Below are positions 44,887 through 55,422 of a DNA stretch of 64,000 nt, one piece after another. The DNA lies in contig JAGANL010000002.1 of the NCBI GenBank assembly GCA_017624235.1, forward strand, positions 62,001-126,000, written 5' to 3'. The notes under the pieces were generated by a model, which did not search any database, had not been told where the DNA came from, and saw only the letters and a program-made list of their open reading frames with translations. Within the stretch, counting starts at the first letter, position 1. Each line of letters begins with the position of its first letter. This DNA comes from Lachnospiraceae bacterium (GTDB taxonomy: Bacteria > Bacillota > Clostridia > Lachnospirales > Lachnospiraceae). Position numbers and translations under genes: made by a program.

Positions 44887-45972
44887 ATGAGTGAGAAACT
44901 GAAAGTTGGTATTTTAGGCGGTACAGGTATGGTAGGACAGAGATTCATTTCTCTGTTAGAGAATCATCCGTGGTTTGAGGTGACGACGATTGCAGCAAGC
45001 CCGCGTTCTGCCGGAAAGACCTATGAGGAAGCCGTAGGCGGCAGATGGAAAATGGATACCCCGATGCCGGAGGCGGTAAAGAACATCGTAGTAATGAATG
45101 TGAATGAGGTAGAGAAGGTTGCCTCTGAAGTGGATTTTGTATTCAGTGCAGTGGATATGACCAAGGAAGAAATCAAGAAGATTGAAGAAGACTATGCAAA
45201 GACAGAAACTCCTGTCGTATCCAATAACAGCGCACATAGATGGACACCGGATGTGCCGATGGTAGTACCGGAAATCAATCCGGAGCATATGAAAGTCATC
45301 GAGTTCCAGAAGAAGCGTCTGGGCACAAAGAGAGGATTTGTAGCGGTAAAGCCGAACTGTTCGATTCAGTCCTATGCACCGGTACTGACTGCATGGAAGG
45401 AATTTGAGCCATATGAGGTCGTTGCTACAACTTATCAGGCGATTTCCGGAGCCGGAAAGACCTTTAAGGACTGGCCGGAGATGGAAGGAAATATCATTCC
45501 GTATATTGGTGGAGAAGAGGAAAAGAGCGAGAAGGAGCCGCTTCGTATTTGGGGTGAAATTAAGGATGGAGTGATCGTACCGGCAGAGAGCCCGGTTATT
45601 ACGTGCCAGTGCATTCGTGTTCCGGTGTTGAACGGACATACGGCAGCTGTATTCGTTAAGTTTAGAAAGAAACCGACCAAAGAGCAGCTGATTGAGAAGC
45701 TGGTAAGCTTCAAGGGAGTACCGCAGGAGCTGGAGCTTCCGAGTGCACCGAAGCAGTTTATCCGTTATCTGGAAGAGGATAATCGTCCGCAGGTAACTTT
45801 GGATGTCAACTACGAAAACGGTATGGGTATCAATGTCGGCCGTTTGAGAGAGGATACGGTATATGACTGGAAATTCGTAGGACTTTCCCACAATACCGTC
45901 AGAGGCGCTGCAGGAGGAGCCGTGCTTTGTGCGGAGCTGTTAAAGGCACAGGGATATATTACGAAGAAATAA
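44887..45972 (+). CDS. asd: Aspartate-semialdehyde dehydrogenase
   Basis: NADP-linked reduction of aspartyl-phosphate to aspartate semialdehyde, branchpoint for Lys, Thr, Met and diaminopimelate. 361 residues of the archaeal/fungal-like type: NADP motif GILGGTGMVGQRF, NNSAHRWTPDVP, catalytic Cys158 in KPNCSIQ, His251 in VLNGHTAA, and NTVRGAAGGAVL near the end. Cotranscribed after argH (15-nt gap); GGAGAAAGG precedes the ATG. Confidence 0.95.
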   Translation: MSEKLKVGILGGTGMVGQRFISLLENHPWFEVTTIAASPRSAGKTYEEAVGGRWKMDTPMPEAVKNIVVMNVNEVEKVASEVDFVFSAVDMTKEEIKKIEEDYAKTETPVVSNNSAHRWTPDVPMVVPEINPEHMKVIEFQKKRLGTKRGFVAVKPNCSIQSYAPVLTAWKEFEPYEVVATTYQAISGAGKTFKDWPEMEGNIIPYIGGEEEKSEKEPLRIWGEIKDGVIVPAESPVITCQCIRVPVLNGHTAAVFVKFRKKPTKEQLIEKLVSFKGVPQELELPSAPKQFIRYLEEDNRPQVTLDVNYENGMGINVGRLREDTVYDWKFVGLSHNTVRGAAGGAVLCAELLKAQGYITKK

Positions 45973-46067
45973 GCAGAGAATCATGGGGGAGTACCGGACG
46001 GAGAGACAAAACGGGAAAGCGGAAAGTTCAATAATGTATGGGATAGGGTTATGGAGGAAGGTATAAC

Positions 46068-47825
46068 ATGGATGAGCTGCACTACCAGATTGATTTATTG
46101 TCGGCAATGAATGAGAAACTTGGCAGTAATGAGAAGATGTATCGCGCAATCTGCGATACCTCCATGAATGCCTTCCTCTATTATAATTTTGAGGAAGACA
46201 GACTGGAGCTATTAGGCAACTGGGAACATTTTTTTGATATGAAAATCTCAGAATGGAAGGACGTTGCCAAAATATATGACAGAGTAGAGGAAAAGTATGT
46301 ATTTCCGTTGAGAGATACGATTTTTCTGGAAAAGTCCGGAAAGGAAAGACGTGTACAGGAATGTCGCAGTGCAGACCAAAGAATCTGGATGGACTGCGAG
46401 GTGACTGTCACTTACAATGAGGATCGAAAACCTATTGAAAAGGTTATCCGGTTCTGCGATATTACGAAGTTTAAAAGACAGAACGACGAGCTTTCCTATC
46501 TTGCTTATTATGATATTCTGACGGGACTCTACAATCGTAATTATTTTGTAAGAATCCTGAGTGACTGGATAGGAAAGGCAAAACAGGAAAATGCAATCAT
46601 CAGTGTCCTGTTTGTGGATATTGATGATTTTCGGAAAATAAATGACGGTATGGGCATGATCATAGGTGATGATCTGGTTCAGCAGGTTGGACAGTTTTTA
46701 GGCGAGCTGCGGGAGGACAAGGTCATCGTGTCGCATTTTAACAGTGATCTGTACTGTATTGCCATCTACAATCCATGTGGAACAAGGAGTGTAGAACATA
46801 TTTACCACACGATAAAGGAACGGATGAAAACCCCGTTTGTACTGGCTGAGGGCGGAGAATTGAATATTTCCATCAGCGTTGGTGTAGCGGAGTATCCGGA
46901 GGCAGGAAGCAGTGCGATTGAATTGATCAATTGTGCTGAAATTGTCATGTTCAAAGCAAAGAATAAGGGCAAAGCCAGAATACAGTATTTTGATGCGCCG
47001 ATTTTGAATGAGTTTTTAAAAAATGTGGAAATGGAAACCAAATTGAAAAATGCGGTTGCCGGAGACAGCTTTATGCTCTTTTACCAGCCGCAGTTCGATG
47101 TCAAGAGCGGCAGGATGCGTGGAGTGGAGGCGCTTGTTCGCTGGAAGGATGAAGAAGGACATATGATCAGTCCGGCGGAGTTCATTCCGATTGCGGAGAA
47201 GAGCGGTCTGATCGTACAGATTGGAAACTGGGTATTGAAAAAGAGCATATCCAGCTTTGCATTCTGGCGCGAAAAATATGATTACGATATGATTCTGTCA
47301 ATCAATATTTCTGCAATCCAGTATAAGAAGCAGGATTTTGTAGGCAGACTGATGGAACTTCTGAGAGAGTATAATGTTCCGCCTTCCAAAATTGAATTGG
47401 AGATTACAGAGAGTATCCTGATAGATGATTTTGAAGAAATTACGCAGAAGATGCATGCTCTCAGAGAATACGGAATCCGGGTATCGATGGACGATTTTGG
47501 AACAGGCTTTTCGTCCCTGTCCTATTTGAAGGGTCTGCCGATTGACACTTTGAAAATTGACAAGTCCTTTATTGATACGCTGACGACGGATGAAGCAACC
47601 AAGACGATTACAGAGGCTATGATCGGCATGGTGAAGAAGCTGGGTCTTGAAACAGTAGCAGAAGGTGTTGAGACGGCAGATCAGTTAGCATATTTAAAGT
47701 CAATAGATTGTGATAATATTCAGGGATTTTTACTGGGAAAACCGATGCCGGAGAAAGAATTGATCCAAGTGATTGAAGCACAGGCAGAAATGGTACAAAA
47801 GGATTTTGAGAGGACAATGATGTGA
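46068..47825 (+). CDS. c-di-GMP phosphodiesterase with PAS-like, degenerate GGDEF and EAL domains
   Basis: Intracellular signalling protein, 585 residues: PAS-like N-terminus (20-140), GGDEF domain in which the GGDEF signature is NSDLY (225-229), hence no cyclase activity, and EAL domain with the active residues intact: EAL at 354-356, the metal-binding Glu in [16 protein letters not shown] (Asp475-476) and VAEGVE. So it should degrade c-di-GMP; the degenerate GGDEF may bind GTP and regulate it. AAGGTATAAC precedes the ATG (GGAGG site). Overlaps the ATPase gene by 4 nt. Confidence 0.9.
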   Translation: MDELHYQIDLLSAMNEKLGSNEKMYRAICDTSMNAFLYYNFEEDRLELLGNWEHFFDMKISEWKDVAKIYDRVEEKYVFPLRDTIFLEKSGKERRVQECRSADQRIWMDCEVTVTYNEDRKPIEKVIRFCDITKFKRQNDELSYLAYYDILTGLYNRNYFVRILSDWIGKAKQENAIISVLFVDIDDFRKINDGMGMIIGDDLVQQVGQFLGELREDKVIVSHFNSDLYCIAIYNPCGTRSVEHIYHTIKERMKTPFVLAEGGELNISISVGVAEYPEAGSSAIELINCAEIVMFKAKNKGKARIQYFDAPILNEFLKNVEMETKLKNAVAGDSFMLFYQPQFDVKSGRMRGVEALVRWKDEEGHMISPAEFIPIAEKSGLIVQIGNWVLKKSISSFAFWREKYDYDMILSINISAIQYKKQDFVGRLMELLREYNVPPSKIELEITESILIDDFEEITQKMHALREYGIRVSMDDFGTGFSSLSYLKGLPIDTLKIDKSFIDTLTTDEATKTITEAMIGMVKKLGLETVAEGVETADQLAYLKSIDCDNIQGFLLGKPMPEKELIQVIEAQAEMVQKDFERTMM

Positions 47826-49198
47826 TAAGCCGTAATGCACAGAGAGAGTATCTCGAACAGTTTTACAAAAGAGCAGACAGTCAGCTGATTGTGATGTATG
47901 GTGCGAGGGGGGCAGGTAAGACCAGACTCTTAAAAGAATTTATACAGAATAAGGCATATTGCTACTATCAGGCACGCCCCTGTTCGGACAGAGAGCAGGC
48001 TCATTTGTGGAGCATGGAGTGTCGGGAAAACGGAATGCAGCCGGCAGAGTATCCGGAATATGATGAACTGGCAGAAGGTCTGTTGCAGACAGGACATACG
48101 AAAGAAAAGCTGGTAGTGGTCATTGATGAGTTTCAGCATATGGTAAGAGGCGGTAAAAGCTTTATTCAGAGTATGGTAAAGCTTTTGCATCATACCTGGG
48201 ATGCCAGGGAGGTTCTGATTATTTTGTGTAGCTCCTGCATCGGCTGGGTGGAAAACAGCATGGTGACCAGAATGGGGGAAGCCGCTTTTGAAATTTCCGG
48301 GTTTTTAAAAATACGGGATTTGGGCTTTACGGAGCTGTTACGTTATTTTGAAGGAAGCTATACGGCAGAGGAATGCCTTGGATTTTACAGTATATTAGGT
48401 GGAATTCCGGGCTTGTGGAAGTATGTGGACCGGAAACAGTCCATCAGGGACAATATATGCAGACTGCTTTTGGAAGATGAAGGTATTCTGCAAAGAGAAG
48501 CCAGGGAAATGGTGGACGGACAGCTGAGAGAATCGAGCGTGTATCATGCGATTCTGGCAGCCATTGCAGCAGGCAGCATTAAGCTCAACGATTTGTATCA
48601 TGATACTGGCTTTTCCAGAGCCAAAATTAGTGTTTATCTGAAAAATCTGATGGAGCTTGAGATTGTGGAAAAGGTCTTTTCCTTTGACAGTGAAGGAAGG
48701 GAGAATACCCAAAAGGGAATTTACCGCATTTCCAATCATTTGGTGCGTTTTTATTTCCGCTTTTTATATCCGCATTTGAGCGCGTTGTCCATGCTGGAGC
48801 CGGAGGTATATTATGATCGATATATTGCCGGAGAGATTGCAGAGTATGCAGCAGGCTTTTTTGGAAAGGTCTGTACCCAGTATATCGAGCAGGAAAACCA
48901 GAAGGGAAACCTTCCAATCCGATTTGAGCGGAGCGGGGAGTGGGTCGGCAAAAAGGGAAGTCTGGATCTGGTGGCGCAGAATGAAGAAGGCCGGACACTG
49001 ATCTGTGGGTGTGATTATGGAATGGCTCCCATGACTTATGAAAGATTCGAGGAATGGATGGATTGTGTCAGGGCTGCCAGATTGTCCGCTGATGAAATAT
49101 ATCTGTTTGCCAGAGAAAAATTTGAGGAACGTCTGCAATTGCTGGCAAAGGAAAATGAAAAGGTACATTTAGTTGCATGGAAAAATCTTTATATATAG
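47822..49198 (+). CDS. DUF234-type AAA ATPase (archaeal ATPase family)
   Basis: 458 residues starting at GTG 47822 inside the end of the preceding gene. Walker [14 protein letters not shown] and Walker [11 protein letters not shown] place it in the archaeal-type AAA family; the C-terminal ~120 residues ([26 protein letters not shown]) are the DUF234 restriction-nuclease-like region found in this family. Function of these proteins in bacteria is not established. Coupled start with the phosphodiesterase and overlap of 22 nt with topoisomerase III suggest one transcript. Confidence 0.82.
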   Translation: MISRNAQREYLEQFYKRADSQLIVMYGARGAGKTRLLKEFIQNKAYCYYQARPCSDREQAHLWSMECRENGMQPAEYPEYDELAEGLLQTGHTKEKLVVVIDEFQHMVRGGKSFIQSMVKLLHHTWDAREVLIILCSSCIGWVENSMVTRMGEAAFEISGFLKIRDLGFTELLRYFEGSYTAEECLGFYSILGGIPGLWKYVDRKQSIRDNICRLLLEDEGILQREAREMVDGQLRESSVYHAILAAIAAGSIKLNDLYHDTGFSRAKISVYLKNLMELEIVEKVFSFDSEGRENTQKGIYRISNHLVRFYFRFLYPHLSALSMLEPEVYYDRYIAGEIAEYAAGFFGKVCTQYIEQENQKGNLPIRFERSGEWVGKKGSLDLVAQNEEGRTLICGCDYGMAPMTYERFEEWMDCVRAARLSADEIYLFAREKFEERLQLLAKENEKVHLVAWKNLYI

Positions 49199-51189
49199 CA
49201 GAGAAGCCGAGCGTCGCAAAGGAATTTGCCAAAGCACTGAAATTCCAAATGAAGAGCCGTGACGGTTATCTGGAGTCCGAGGAGGCTATCGTAACGTGGT
49301 GTGTTGGACATCTGGTCACGATGAGCTATCCGGAGGCTTATGATGAAAAGTATAAACGCTGGTCTCTGAATACGATCCCTTTTATTCCGAAGGAATTTAA
49401 GTATGAGGTGATAGACAGCGTAAAGAAGCAGTTTACGATAGTCAACGGACTGTTAAACCGGGAAGACGTAAAAACCATCTATGTCTGCACGGACTCAGGA
49501 CGTGAGGGAGAATATATATACCGGCTGGTAGAACAGCAGGCCGGGGTGACCAGGAAAGAGAGAAGAAGGGTTTGGATCGATTCCCAGACAGAGGAGGAAA
49601 TCCTTCGTGGTATTCGCGAAGCAAAGGATCTTTCTGCCTATGACAATCTGGCTGATGCCGCCTACCTTCGGGCAAAGGAAGATTACCTGATGGGAATCAA
49701 TTTCTCCAGGGCTCTTACCTTAAAGTACAGCCAGTCTATTAAGAATTATTTAAAGACAGACCGGGCGGTTGTTTCCGTGGGCCGTGTCATGACCTGTGTG
49801 CTTGGTATGGTTGTGAACAGAGAAAGGGAAATCCGAAACTTTGTCAAGACACCTTTTTATCGGGTCATGGGAAAATTTCATGTTTCAGGACATGATTTTG
49901 ACGGTGAGTGGAGAGCGGTGGAAGGATCCAGATACTATGAATCACCGCTTTTATATAAAGAGAACGGGTTTTTGAAGGAAGAGGATGCCCAGGCTTTCAT
50001 CGGGGAGCTTCAGGCAGAACCGGCAGAACAACCCGTCATTGAAAAGCTGGAAAAAAAGAAGGAAACCAAAAATCCACCGCTTTTATACAATCTGGCTGAG
50101 CTGCAGAATGACTGCTCCAAATTTTTTAAGATCAGTCCGGATGAAACGCTTCGCATCGTGCAGGAATTGTATGAAAAGAAGATGACGACCTATCCCCGTA
50201 CCGATGCACGTGTGCTTTCCACGGCGGTGGCGAAGGAAATCCATAAGAATATCGGCGGTCTGAAGACATATGCTCCGGTGGCGGAATTTGCCAGCACCAT
50301 TCTGCAGGAGGGAAGCTATAGAAATATTGCTAAGACCCGGTATGTCAATGATAAACAGATTACAGATCATTATGCAATCATTCCGACCGGCCAGGGGCTT
50401 GGGAATCTGAATACCCTGCATCCTACGGCGGCGAAGGTATATGAGATTATTACCAGAAGGTTTTTGAGTATTTTCTATCCCCCTGCGGTTTATCAGAAAA
50501 TAGCGCTGCAGACCTCTTTGAAAGGAGAAAGATTTTTCTCCAGCTTCAAGGTACTGGCAGAACATGGTTATCTGGTGTTGCAGCAGTTTTCCTTTTCCAG
50601 GAAAAAGGCAGAAAAGGAAGAGGAGAGCAATAAGACGGAGGAAATGGAAGAAAGCTGTGACACCTCTTTTATGGAGGTACTAAGCCGGTTAAAAAAGGGG
50701 ATGCCGGTTGAAAGCAAAGAGCTTACCGTAAAGGAGGGAGAGACATCACCTCCGAAACGATATAATTCCGGTACGATGATTTTAACGATGGAAAATGCCG
50801 GGCAGTTCATTGAGGATGAAGAGCTGCGTGCCCAAATCAAAGGAAGCGGCATCGGTACGAGTGCGACCAGAGCGGAAATTTTAAAAAAGCTGGTGAATAT
50901 TAAGTATCTGGCACTCAATAAGAAGACTCAGATTATCACTCCTACACTGCTTGGTGAAATTGTATATGATGTGGTGAAGAATGCCATTCGTCCGCTGTTA
51001 GATCCGGCGCTTACCGCAAGCTGGGAAAAGGGGCTTACGATGGTGGCACAGGGCGAGATTACGGCGGATGAATATATGATCAAGCTGGATGATTTTGTGA
51101 CCAGAAGAACCAATATCGTAAAGCAGCTCGGCAATCAGACTGCTCTTTATCGTCAGTTTGATGAAGCCGCTCAAAATTATAAAAGGTAG
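49177..51189 (+). CDS. topB: Type IA DNA topoisomerase III
   Basis: Relaxes/decatenates single-stranded regions of DNA, often with a RecQ partner. 670 residues: Toprim [17 protein letters not shown] with DSGREGEYIYRLV, DNA-gate blocks (AAYLRAKEDYLMGINFSRAL), and catalytic Tyr in TYPRTDARVLS; late RAEILKKLVNIKYL and a WEKGLTMVAQGE end. No C-terminal zinc fingers. The DSG in Toprim, rather than DxD, is shared by other Firmicutes TopB. The ATG overlaps the ATPase gene by 22 nt. Confidence 0.92.
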   Translation: MEKSLYIAEKPSVAKEFAKALKFQMKSRDGYLESEEAIVTWCVGHLVTMSYPEAYDEKYKRWSLNTIPFIPKEFKYEVIDSVKKQFTIVNGLLNREDVKTIYVCTDSGREGEYIYRLVEQQAGVTRKERRRVWIDSQTEEEILRGIREAKDLSAYDNLADAAYLRAKEDYLMGINFSRALTLKYSQSIKNYLKTDRAVVSVGRVMTCVLGMVVNREREIRNFVKTPFYRVMGKFHVSGHDFDGEWRAVEGSRYYESPLLYKENGFLKEEDAQAFIGELQAEPAEQPVIEKLEKKKETKNPPLLYNLAELQNDCSKFFKISPDETLRIVQELYEKKMTTYPRTDARVLSTAVAKEIHKNIGGLKTYAPVAEFASTILQEGSYRNIAKTRYVNDKQITDHYAIIPTGQGLGNLNTLHPTAAKVYEIITRRFLSIFYPPAVYQKIALQTSLKGERFFSSFKVLAEHGYLVLQQFSFSRKKAEKEEESNKTEEMEESCDTSFMEVLSRLKKGMPVESKELTVKEGETSPPKRYNSGTMILTMENAGQFIEDEELRAQIKGSGIGTSATRAEILKKLVNIKYLALNKKTQIITPTLLGEIVYDVVKNAIRPLLDPALTASWEKGLTMVAQGEITADEYMIKLDDFVTRRTNIVKQLGNQTALYRQFDEAAQNYKR

Positions 51190-51203
51190 AAAAGAGGCAG
51201 AAA

Positions 51204-51875
51204 ATGGAACAGTTTACAATTAAACAGCTTTATACGTTGGAAGAGACAATTGCAGCAGAGATTTTTGAAGGCTGTATCTATCCGTGGGAAGTGCTCTCGA
51301 AGATAAGCGGGTTTATCTGTCGTCTGGGTGAAACACTCCCGGCTGACCGTTATGAAAAGCGTGGGGAAAATGTCTGGATTGCAAAATCCGCGAAGGTTTT
51401 TGCAAGTGCCTATATCAACGGGCCTGCTATCATTGATGAGGATGCGGAGGTCAGACATTGTGCCTTTATCCGGGGAAATGCTATTGTCGGAAAAGGCGCT
51501 GTAGTAGGCAATTCCACGGAACTGAAAAATGTGATTCTGTTCAATAAGGTGCAGGTTCCACACTACAATTATGTTGGGGATAGTATTTTGGGATTTAAAG
51601 CGCATATGGGTGCAGGTTCCATTACATCGAATGTGAAAAGTGATAAAACGCTTGTGGTAGTAAAGGAAGCAGGCGGGGAACAAATAGAAACCGGATTAAA
51701 AAAATTCGGTGCCATGTTAGGCGATTGTGTAGAAGTAGGCTGTAACAGCGTACTGAATCCGGGAACTGTGATTGGAAGGTATACGAATGTATATCCGACC
51801 TCCTGTGTTAGAGGCTGTATTCCGGAAAAATCCATTTATAAGGACGGGGAGCATATTGTTCCCAAGCAGGAATAG
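51204..51875 (+). CDS. Left-handed beta-helix acyltransferase-like protein
   Basis: 223 residues. The central part is built of hexapeptide repeats (IIDEDAEVRHCAFIRGNAI, VGKGAVVGNSTELKNVI, NYVGDSILG) typical of the LbH family, which includes GlmU/UDP-GlcNAc and serine acetyltransferases. The N-terminal helical part and a C-terminal end with VEVGCNSVLNPGTVIGRYTN indicate a nucleotide-sugar or acyl-CoA ligand, not identified. AAGAGGC precedes the ATG; 14 nt after topB. Confidence 0.78.
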   Translation: MEQFTIKQLYTLEETIAAEIFEGCIYPWEVLSKISGFICRLGETLPADRYEKRGENVWIAKSAKVFASAYINGPAIIDEDAEVRHCAFIRGNAIVGKGAVVGNSTELKNVILFNKVQVPHYNYVGDSILGFKAHMGAGSITSNVKSDKTLVVVKEAGGEQIETGLKKFGAMLGDCVEVGCNSVLNPGTVIGRYTNVYPTSCVRGCIPEKSIYKDGEHIVPKQE

Positions 51876-51930
51876 GAAGAAGAATTACAGAGAAAGAGAT
51901 CATAAGCTTGGAAAATAGTGGGGAGAAAAG

Positions 51931-54138
51931 ATGGCAAGAGAACTGGATTTTGAAAATTTGTTTTCCATGGTTGAAAATATCATTACCGGAGTGGGAGTAT
52001 TTGAACTGGAAAATGAAAAGCTCACACCGATTTATTTGAATGAAGGATGCTTCCGTATGCTGGGATATCCCAGAACAGAGGGTATGAAGTATGTAAAAAA
52101 TATGCTGGCTACGATTCTGGTAGAGGACAGGGAGACCTTCTGGCAGGGTATTCACGATATTCTGAAGGATGACGGTGTGGTGGAATTTGAATTCAGAACC
52201 GTTACGGCGCAGGGAGCGCTCCGCTGGCTGCAGGTGAGGGGGAATCTGTATTCCAGAGAAGGGGATCGATACATTCTTGTCGGAGTCATCATTGATGCTA
52301 CAGAACGAAAAAACGTCGAAGCCGAGCTGCAGGAGCAGGCAGAGCGGTTGAACATTCTTTCTCAATCCGGTGGAGAATTGATTTTTGACTATAATGCCAA
52401 AACGGATGTCATGACCATCAAAGCGAACCATAAGAGAGGCTTCTATCAGGATATCATTATTGAAAAATATATGGCCGAATTCCGATGCAGCAATATATAT
52501 GAAGAGGATCTGGAAAGATATTATGAGGTGATGCATGGAGCGCTGAAATCGGCAAAAAGGGATTCACTGGACGTACGTGCCAACTATATGCAGGAGGACG
52601 GCTTTATCTGGTATCGGGTAGATTTGACTTCCATGACCGGAATAGAGGGTTATGTGACCCGCATCATCGGCCGTATGACAGACATTCATGAGAAAAAGCT
52701 GAAGGAACTGGAGCTGGAGATCAGGGCGGAAAAGGATTCCATGACCAAGCTCTACAATAAGGGAGCAACCAGACAGCTGATCGAGCAGGTGTTGGCGGAA
52801 GAGGAAACGGCAAATCAGATTCACGCTCTGATGATTGTAGATTTGGATAATTTCAAGCAGGTCAATGACCTGTTCGGTCATGCCAAAGGAGACGAGGTCA
52901 TTCAGTATGCTGCGGAACAGATGACCAATACCTTTAAACGGAGAGATATTATCGGCCGTGTCGGCGGCGATGAATTTGTCGTATTCATTACGGATATATC
53001 CATGATTACCAATGCGGATCTGCTTGCCATGCGTTTGTGCAAGCTGTTGGATCAGAGGGTGGAATGTGACGGACAGTGTGTAAGAGTGACCAGCAGCATC
53101 GGTATAGCGGTTGCTCCGTATCACGGTAAAACATATGATGAGCTGTTTCAGAAGGCGGATAAGGCATTGTATTCGGCCAAAGCAAACGGCAAGAATGGCT
53201 ATCGTATTTTTGATGGTGTAGCTACCATTACCTATCACAGCAGCAGAGAAGCGTCTTACCATCCGGATGAGCAAAGTGATGTCAGAAGAGATCTGATTGA
53301 TAAGGTCTTTCAGATTCTATTCGAGGACAGAAACAGATCCAGTGCAATACGTTCCGTGCTGGAGCTTCTTGCAGAGCATTACGGTATGCAGAGAGGATAT
53401 ATGGACTCGGCGGAGCTGGAGCGGAAGTTTCCCGAGGAGAATCTGCAGTTTTCGGTTTCGGGCTATGAAATCGGGCGTGAAACCGAAAAAAGCAGACAGG
53501 ATAAATGGAATGTGCTGAAGGAATGCTTTGAAAAGTATGGATCCTTTGCGGTGATACATAATTATGACGACATTTCGGATGAGGTACGTGCTTTCATGCA
53601 GCAAAGAGGCATTCGTATGATGATTCTCCAGGCTGTTACATTGGAAGGCGGTTATATCGGTTCGATTGTGCTGGAGAGCCATAACGGCGAAACAGAACCT
53701 GACAAAGAGCAGCTGGATGAATTAAGATGTATCTTCCGCATTTTGAATATGTATGCACTGGAGCCGAATGAAAAAGAGGGTGTCAGAAATAATATTGCAC
53801 GTATTGAGATGCTGGATAATTTTGACAGCTACGCATATGCAGTGGATGCGGATACCTATCGTTTCTATTTCCTGAATAAGAAGGCGCTGCTCAGTATGCC
53901 GAATGTGCAGATCGGTGATCTGTGCTATAAGGCACTGCAGGGAAGGGAAAGTCCGTGTGAAGACTGCATTATGCACAAGCTCGACCGGAAAAAGCAGCAT
54001 GACAGTATTTCAGAGGAATATTTCAATTATGCGCTGCGTGTCTGGACCAGAAATATGGCTTCCTGGCTGGAATGCCGGAGCGAGCATCCAATCTGCCTGA
54101 TGAACTGTGTGGATATCTCGGAATATTTTATAGGTTGA
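51931..54138 (+). CDS. Diguanylate cyclase with PAS domains and GGDEF
   Basis: 735 residues. Two N-terminal PAS domains (~10-130 and ~135-250, the second with a DATERKNVEAEL-type linker), then an intact GGDEF domain with GGDEF at 345-349 and DLDNFKQVNDLFGH, thus an active c-di-GMP synthase; the inhibitory RxxD site is KRRD, not consensus, so feedback may be absent. The C-terminal 250 residues contain a GAF/PAS-like sensory part (Cys in CYKALQGRESPCEDCIM). It pairs functionally with the EAL protein at 46068. Its stop overlaps the -35 of the next operon. Confidence 0.9.
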   Translation: MARELDFENLFSMVENIITGVGVFELENEKLTPIYLNEGCFRMLGYPRTEGMKYVKNMLATILVEDRETFWQGIHDILKDDGVVEFEFRTVTAQGALRWLQVRGNLYSREGDRYILVGVIIDATERKNVEAELQEQAERLNILSQSGGELIFDYNAKTDVMTIKANHKRGFYQDIIIEKYMAEFRCSNIYEEDLERYYEVMHGALKSAKRDSLDVRANYMQEDGFIWYRVDLTSMTGIEGYVTRIIGRMTDIHEKKLKELELEIRAEKDSMTKLYNKGATRQLIEQVLAEEETANQIHALMIVDLDNFKQVNDLFGHAKGDEVIQYAAEQMTNTFKRRDIIGRVGGDEFVVFITDISMITNADLLAMRLCKLLDQRVECDGQCVRVTSSIGIAVAPYHGKTYDELFQKADKALYSAKANGKNGYRIFDGVATITYHSSREASYHPDEQSDVRRDLIDKVFQILFEDRNRSSAIRSVLELLAEHYGMQRGYMDSAELERKFPEENLQFSVSGYEIGRETEKSRQDKWNVLKECFEKYGSFAVIHNYDDISDEVRAFMQQRGIRMMILQAVTLEGGYIGSIVLESHNGETEPDKEQLDELRCIFRILNMYALEPNEKEGVRNNIARIEMLDNFDSYAYAVDADTYRFYFLNKKALLSMPNVQIGDLCYKALQGRESPCEDCIMHKLDRKKQHDSISEEYFNYALRVWTRNMASWLECRSEHPICLMNCVDISEYFIG

Positions 54139-54163
54139 CGAAAAGAAATATTTGGTGTATATT
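54135..54163 (+). promoter_or_regulatory. Promoter of the TrpXYZ-like operon
   Basis: TTGACG (54135-54140) and TATATT (54158-54163), 17-bp spacing, overlapping the cyclase stop codon and 66 nt before the binding protein. Confidence 0.65.
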
Positions 54164-54228
54164 TGTAGTTGTGTTTAGCGCTTTTATGCGTTAAAGTACT
54201 AACGAAACACCTATAAGGAGAGATTATC

Positions 54229-55287
54229 ATGAAAAAGTTATTGGCAATGTCCATGGTTTTAGCCATGACGATGGGAATGCTTACAGGCTGTGGTTCCTCC
54301 GCTGCACCGGCAGATGAGGCAGTGGCTGAGACAACAGCAGCAGAAGCAGCTACAGAAAATGCTGCAGAGACAGTGGAAACAGAAGGTGCAGCGGAAGATC
54401 AGGCTGCAGCAGATGGGAAGACTTATAAGATTGGTGTCATCCAGCTGGTAGAGCATGCAGCTTTGGATCAGTCCAATAAGGGCTTCATCGATGCTTTGAA
54501 TGAAGCAGGACTGAACTACGAGGTGGATCAGCAGAATGCACAGGGTGATCAGTCTGCATGTCAGACCATTGCTGAAAAACTGGTAAATGATCAGAATGAT
54601 TTGATTCTTGCTATTGCAACTCCGGCAGCACAGGCTGTTGCAGGTGCTACAACAGAGATTCCGATTCTGGTGACCGCAGTAACAGATCCGGCTGATGCAG
54701 GTCTGGTAGAAAGCAATGAAGTACCGGGCGGCAATGTATCCGGTACCTCCGATTTGACACCGGTAAAAGAGCAGATCGAACTGCTTCAGAAGCTTCTGCC
54801 GGATGCAAAAAAGGTAGGTATCCTTTATTGCTCTGCAGAGTCTAACTCTGAGTTCCAGGCTAATATGGCAGTAGAGGCATGCGATGCAGCAGGTCTTGAG
54901 CATGAAATCTTCACAGTTTCCAGCTCCAACGAGATTCAGTCTGTAGTAGAGTCCATGACCTCTAAGGTAGATGTTATTTATGCACCGACCGATAACACGA
55001 TTGCAGCAGGAATGGCAACGGTTGCCATGGTAGCAAATGAAAACGGCATCCCGACCATCTGCGGTGAAGAAGGAATGGTAGAGGCAGGCGGAATGGCAAC
55101 CTACGGAATTGACTATTATCAGTTAGGTTATATGGCCGGCAAACAGGCAGTAGATATTCTGGTAAATGGTGCTGATATTTCCAAGATGCCGATCGGATAC
55201 TTGTCTGCAGAAGAATGTACTCTGGCAACCAATGAAGAGACAGCAGAAACGCTGGGCGTGGATCTGTCTGTTCTGGACGCAGAATAA
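54229..55287 (+). CDS. ABC substrate-binding lipoprotein (TrpX-like)
   Basis: 352-residue lipoprotein: MKKLLAMSMVLAMTMGMLTGCG with Cys22 as the lipid anchor (short segment shown), an acidic/Ala-rich linker, then the DUF534-type binding fold: YKIGVIQLVEHAALDQSNKG, IATPAAQAVAGAT, GTSDLTPVKEQIELLQ, KVGILYCSAESNSEFQ and APTDNTIAAGMATV. Family members bind tryptophan or tyrosine-like amino acids; here inferred from the fold and the operon. Strong ribosome site. Confidence 0.9.
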   Translation: MKKLLAMSMVLAMTMGMLTGCGSSAAPADEAVAETTAAEAATENAAETVETEGAAEDQAAADGKTYKIGVIQLVEHAALDQSNKGFIDALNEAGLNYEVDQQNAQGDQSACQTIAEKLVNDQNDLILAIATPAAQAVAGATTEIPILVTAVTDPADAGLVESNEVPGGNVSGTSDLTPVKEQIELLQKLLPDAKKVGILYCSAESNSEFQANMAVEACDAAGLEHEIFTVSSSNEIQSVVESMTSKVDVIYAPTDNTIAAGMATVAMVANENGIPTICGEEGMVEAGGMATYGIDYYQLGYMAGKQAVDILVNGADISKMPIGYLSAEECTLATNEETAETLGVDLSVLDAE

Positions 55288-55321
55288 AAAGAAATCACAT
55301 TTGAACAAGACGAAATAAGAG

Positions 55322-55374
55322 ACAGGGTGAAATGTAATTTTCAAAGGGCGAAATGCACATTTCATCCTGTTTTC
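55322..55374 (+). promoter_or_regulatory. Intercistronic hairpin, possible attenuator
   Basis: ACAGGGTGAAATGT and ACATTTCATCCTGT form a 14-bp stem (one G-U) with a 21-nt loop, followed by TTTTC. It sits between the binding-protein and permease genes, where partial termination would keep binding-protein mRNA in excess. Confidence 0.7.
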
Positions 55375-55422
55375 GGACGTTACAAAACTACAAAAATATG
55401 GTTTGAGAAAGGTATAGGATTT

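Noticed and set aside
49480-49520. Broken Toprim motif (DSG) in topoisomerase III
   Set aside because: DAG/DSG-type motifs occur in other Firmicutes TopB proteins, so this is ordinary.
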